From: Hymenopellis radicata
Taxonomy: Eukaryota; Basidiomycota; Agaricomycetes; Agaricales; Physalacriaceae
Reading direction: 5' to 3'
DNA: 35,080 nt
Assembly (NCBI GenBank): GCA_015501595.1
Contig: JADNRX010000535.1
Span: 1 to 35,080, forward strand
Below, in pieces: positions 31,589 through 35,080 of the stretch. Made by a program: the position numbers and the translations under genes. The notes below the pieces were generated by a model that searched no databases, was not told where the DNA came from, and saw only the letters and a list, made by a program, of their open reading frames with translations. The stretch's first letter is position 1. Each line of letters opens with the position of its first letter.

Positions 31589-32724
31589 TAGAGACCTCAA
31601 CGAGTCCAACGCGAGTCAGACTCGCGACTCGTGACGCGGGTACCCACGCAAAAAGAAGTCCAGTTCAGACTCGCGTCAGACTCGACTCGCGATGACTCGT
31701 GAGTCATCGCGAGTCCACTCGCGAGTACTCACCATGAGTCTGAGTCATCTCGGATACTCACGAGTACTCGCGAGTCCATACACCCCCAAGTATTCATGCG
31801 CAGCGAGCATCCCCGGGCAATGGCACGGGGACAGTCAGCTGGGCATGAGGGTATGGTGGGGGTGATGGTGGAAGGATGGTGGGGGTGGGGGTGGAAGGAT
31901 AGTGGTGGTGGTGGAGGATGGTGGTGGTGGTGGTGGTGGTCGACTCCGAACGACTCGTCGTCGCGTCCATCTCGCGTCATCCGCCTCATCGCATCACATC
32001 CCCCTCCTCATCGCATCATCATCGTGTCGTCGTCGTCGTCATCCTCATCCTCATCCATCGTCGGCACCGCAATCCAGTTGGTGTCGGCAATCCAGTGATT
32101 GGATCGTGTGCTGCCCGTTTGCGGGGCTTACGCGTCCTATCGATGCCGACTCAAAGTCGAGCGTCGGTCATGTCGGCGCCGACTTGAAGTCGAGCGCCGA
32201 TAGCGTCGTCGCCGACCTGAAGTCGAGCAACGAGTGTCCGAGTCGTGCTCCAGCTCTGCTGCTAGCGCAGAGCCAGCAGCAGCAGGCCCGGCACAAAGCC
32301 GAGGCCAAAGACACACCCCACAGGCTGCCTGACAATCGTCAGAGCAGCGGGGGCGACAATCGTCGCTCCCCAGGTGGTCGTGGTGGTGGTAAGAGGTACA
32401 GAGATATCACCCGATCAGACGCTTACACGTCGCTTCGGGACTCGGCCCGAGTCGCCGGATCTGGCGAAATTGTTGCGTATAGCTCGTTTGAGCCACGCAA
32501 GGGTCCGTTTGAGTTGGCAAAAATTTGTAAATTAAGATAAATTACATAGCTAAATATTTGCGAGTCATCATATGATGACTCGCAGTCAGCAGAGCCATAC
32601 TCAGACTCGCGACCGGACTCGTGACTACGTGACTCGCGAGTCACGCGAGTCCGAACGCCGACGTGCCCGAGGCGAGTCGAGTCACCAGATGACTCGGTGA
32701 CTCGGTGACTCGTTGAGGTCTCTA
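31589..32724. mobile_element. Inverted-repeat DNA element with GACTCG subterminal repeats
   Basis: An 18-bp perfect terminal inverted repeat, TAGAGACCTCAACGAGTC, lies at 31589-31606 and inverted at 32707-32724. Next to both ends are dense short repeats of GACTCG/CGAGTC, often palindromic (ACTCGCGAGT), over about 170 bp on each side (31607-31780 and 32560-32706). This is the usual arrangement of transposase binding sites in hAT-like elements. The centre has a GGTGGT microsatellite (about 31850-31940), a TCG/CATCAT-rich stretch and an open frame without recognisable domains, so the element is probably non-autonomous. The 8 bp flanking each end (GTCCGAGG and GTTTACGT) do not match, so no target-site duplication is visible. 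Its right end truncates the Gypsy gag. Confidence 0.7.
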
Positions 32725-35080
32725 GTTTACGTTGAAGTAAGGACCAGCATACCCATTGTTAAAATGGTAGAGCTGTACCACTGGATCATGTACTACTATG
32801 GCATCCTTAGGTAGGCCCTTGTCTTGGTCTAGATTGATCGTATAGTCAGATGGCGAAGTTGGTGCAAACTCTAGCTGCACATTTACTTTGACATTCCGAC
32901 CTTTTAATAACTCTAACAAGTCCTTCTGCCAGGCCTCATTAGTAGCCAACATTTCAAAAGGTAAGAAGTGTTTCCAAAGTGACCGCCATTCTGGGTTTTC
33001 GTTCAACATAGATCTAATCTTCGAGATTCTTTGATAAGTTCTCTGTTTCTGTTGTTCGACTGGATCAGTTGAAGCAGCTACCGGCTCTGGAGCCTTTAAG
33101 GCTTCTTCAATGATCTTGTTTAGTTCTTGGTCTTCTTGGTCTGTACCTTTGCTTAGAGTAGTAGCTTCTTTCGGTGTCACGGAAGGCTGTGCCGTTTCCG
33201 GTTCCTCTACGAATGTTACTTTCTTCCTCATAGGTATGACTACTTCCACTTGTCTTTGGGAAGGTCTAGGTGCGTTTCCGGCTTGGAAATTGGGACCAGG
33301 TTTAGGTCTGGTCTCCACATTATCTGATTTTTCTATATTAGTTTGTGAACGAGTGTTTGCATATTGGCTCTCAAGAGGCTCTACTGTTACACTAGTAGGC
33401 CCAGACTTTGGCGGAAGCTCCGATTTTATTTCCGGAAGAGGATTATTGGCACTCCAACTTTGTCTTTGTGACTCTATTAGGTGCTCTAATAATTTTCTTT
33501 CCATCGTATTAAGTGTCGCGTCTTCCTTCTTTTCCAAAGTCTTGTCTATCCTCGAGCTTAATCGAAATTTGCCTGGGTCTCTGAGCCTCTACTTTGATCA
33601 ATCATGGTCTGAGGGCTGAACATCTTCTTCGTCTTCAATAGCGAAGTTCTGAGTCTTGATCATGGCTGAAGCTTCTGGGGGCAACTTGCCATTCATTTTC
33701 TCCATCAACTTCCAAACTTGCCAAGCGGGCCAAATGCCTGCTTTAGCTTTACTTCCAACAGACACCCCATTTCAAGAAATAGAATTTAACACCATTCGGC
33801 TTGTAAATCCATCCTTCCGTTTCCATCTTCTGACAGTGAGGACACTCTCTGGCAAAGTGACCTTCTTCACCGCAAAAGTAACAGAGGTTTCCGTTGTTAT
33901 TATGATGTTGATGTTGATGTTGATGCCCCGGAGGGCCTCTACTGCTTCCGGGTTGGTTTCTGATCAACATTCCGTTAGGAGCCACATTACTGTGTTGCAT
34001 AGTAGGTGGTCCTCCCGGATAGTTGGGGGCTCCTTGAGCTAAATGTTGTACTACGTGGTAAGGATAGCTTATAGGTTCACTGGCATAGTCATACTGTTGG
34101 ACATGTTGGTCCTGACTCCCTGATTCCCTCTAGCTATCTCTTTGAACGCCGCCAACAGTTGTTCGTGGTGACGAACTTGGAGCTGTTCTTGAGCAAGACG
34201 TGCTTCTCGTTGTTCCTTAGCTTCAATCTTGAATCTATCCATAAGTAAGGCCAAGTTCTCATTTTGTTGTGATAAGTCCTCAGTCTTGACTCTGGAGGTT
34301 GAAACTGGTACCAGACCTCGCTCATAAGTGCGTCCGGAAAGCACATCTGGTGCTTCCGTGGTCTGGCCGAAGACGTTCATATCTCCGAAATGAGTGCTAA
34401 TGGCACCAACTACCTCTTCTAAAGTCCAGCGTAGTCCAACTGCCTTGGCTTTATCGGAAGACTCCGGATGTGCCCGTTTCAGTTCCACTTGTACACTAGC
34501 CCATGCTGGGCCTAGGATACAGGAAATGATCTGGTCTATAGCATATTTTTCCGTTATGTCCTTATTGTTGATCAAGTAAAGCATAACATGCATGATGACA
34601 CGTTTGAACTCAACCCAACTTGCTTTGTTGTAGATCTGACTAGACCTATACAGGTTGAGCTTCTCTTCTAGTTCTCTGGTAGTGTAACGTCTATCATCTG
34701 CACCAATACCATAACTTTCCATAATAGCTTTCTTGAACTCCGGATAAGCACCAGCCGCATACTCTGGCATGGCCATCCACTGAGTTCGGATGTCTTCATC
34801 TACATAACTGACGGCAACTTCAATTTGCAGTTCCGTGTCTGTGACCTTATTAGCTGGAAAGATCCAGTCTAGGGCGTTGAAATATTTCTTAATACCACCT
34901 GGTGTGGCATTAAAGTCGGGTGCATGTCTGGTACCCGGAATGGGTAGATGCTTTCCGTCTAGAGCGTCTGAGACGGCTTTCGACGGGTATTTAGTCGGGT
35001 CTAATCCCATTTTGGGTAACTGTTGTCGTAGATCTCTAAAAAGAGAATGCGGTTGTAAGGAGTAGTCTGGAAGACGGAAG
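32725..35080 (-). mobile_element. Gypsy-type LTR retrotransposon gag, truncated and frameshifted
   Basis: Minus-strand gag of a Ty3/Gypsy-like element; the frame is already open at the window edge (35080). A capsid-like part (about 35079-34069) has KYFNALDWIFPANK, DIRTQWMAMPEY, WVEFKRVIMHVMLYLINNKD and SCILGPAW. After a one-base loss near 34120 come a Gln/Pro/His-rich linker and a CCHC zinc knuckle CYFCGEEGHFAREC near 33850. A second shift follows KFYF, then VSVGSKAKAGIWPAWQ, then further shifts into a frame at 33537-32725 (EHLIESQRQSW, VVIPMRKKVTFVEEPE, DQDKGLPKDAIVVHDPVVQL, FNNGYAGPYF) of the type found between knuckle and protease in such elements. It stops exactly at the inverted-repeat element. 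Protease, reverse transcriptase, integrase and LTRs are not in the window. The (GATGTT)n run at about 33903-33922 encodes His/Gln repeats. Confidence 0.82.

Noticed and set aside
31796..32540. Gly/Ser-rich and Val-rich open frames inside the inverted-repeat element
   Set aside because: They are driven by GGTGGT, TCG and CATCAT repeats; no transposase or zinc-finger motif is visible, so I did not call a gene.

Overview
The window is nuclear DNA of a filamentous basidiomycete, most likely an Agaricomycete. Nearly every protein gene is split by introns of about 45-60 nt with GT-AG ends and CTRAC/CTGAC-like branch sites. The gene content fits: a FunK1 kinase, MYND-finger genes, a basidiomycete-style PIF1-like helicase, an intron-dense GH27 alpha-galactosidase, and Gypsy and Copia remains. 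All calls come from reading the sequence by eye; no database was searched.

Layout. 1-6.65 kb: a decayed PPWD1-type cyclophilin gene on the minus strand, split in two by a 4.1 kb segment whose ends are inverted repeats. That segment holds an intact-looking VMA12-like gene and some unidentified coding fragments. 6.7-8.4 kb: two tandem MYND zinc-finger genes, the first broken and the second intact. 8.66-11.35 kb: a FunK1 kinase (minus). 11.86-16.87 kb: a YTA7/ATAD2-type AAA-ATPase/bromodomain gene (minus) with several one-base frame breaks. 17.6-17.8 kb: a probable Copia reverse-transcriptase relic. 17.9-25.5 kb: three tandem paralogues (called A, B and C here) plus a relic tail of a fourth copy, from a gene family I do not recognise. 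All are on the minus strand and share an intron plan. A 232 bp MITE and a broken PIF1-like helicase lie between B and C. 25.7-28.1 kb: an alpha-galactosidase in 22 exons (minus). 28.6-29.0 kb: a speculative micro-ORF. 29.2-31.4 kb: a MATE transporter in 12 exons (plus). 31.6-35.1 kb: an inverted-repeat element abutting a truncated Gypsy gag on the minus strand that runs off the window.

How the parts work together: there is no operon-like or biosynthetic logic. The housekeeping genes (VMA12, YTA7, MATE, alpha-galactosidase) look unrelated. The accessory material (paralogue array, FunK1, tandem MYND copies, four kinds of transposable-element debris) marks a locus with much duplication and insertion.

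A caution on sequence quality: several otherwise well-conserved genes carry single-base indels, mostly in homopolymers. These may be assembly errors rather than real mutations, and this is noted gene by gene. The most novel item is the A/B/C family; the most structurally striking are the alpha-galactosidase micro-exons and the inverted-repeat-bounded segment inside the cyclophilin pseudogene.
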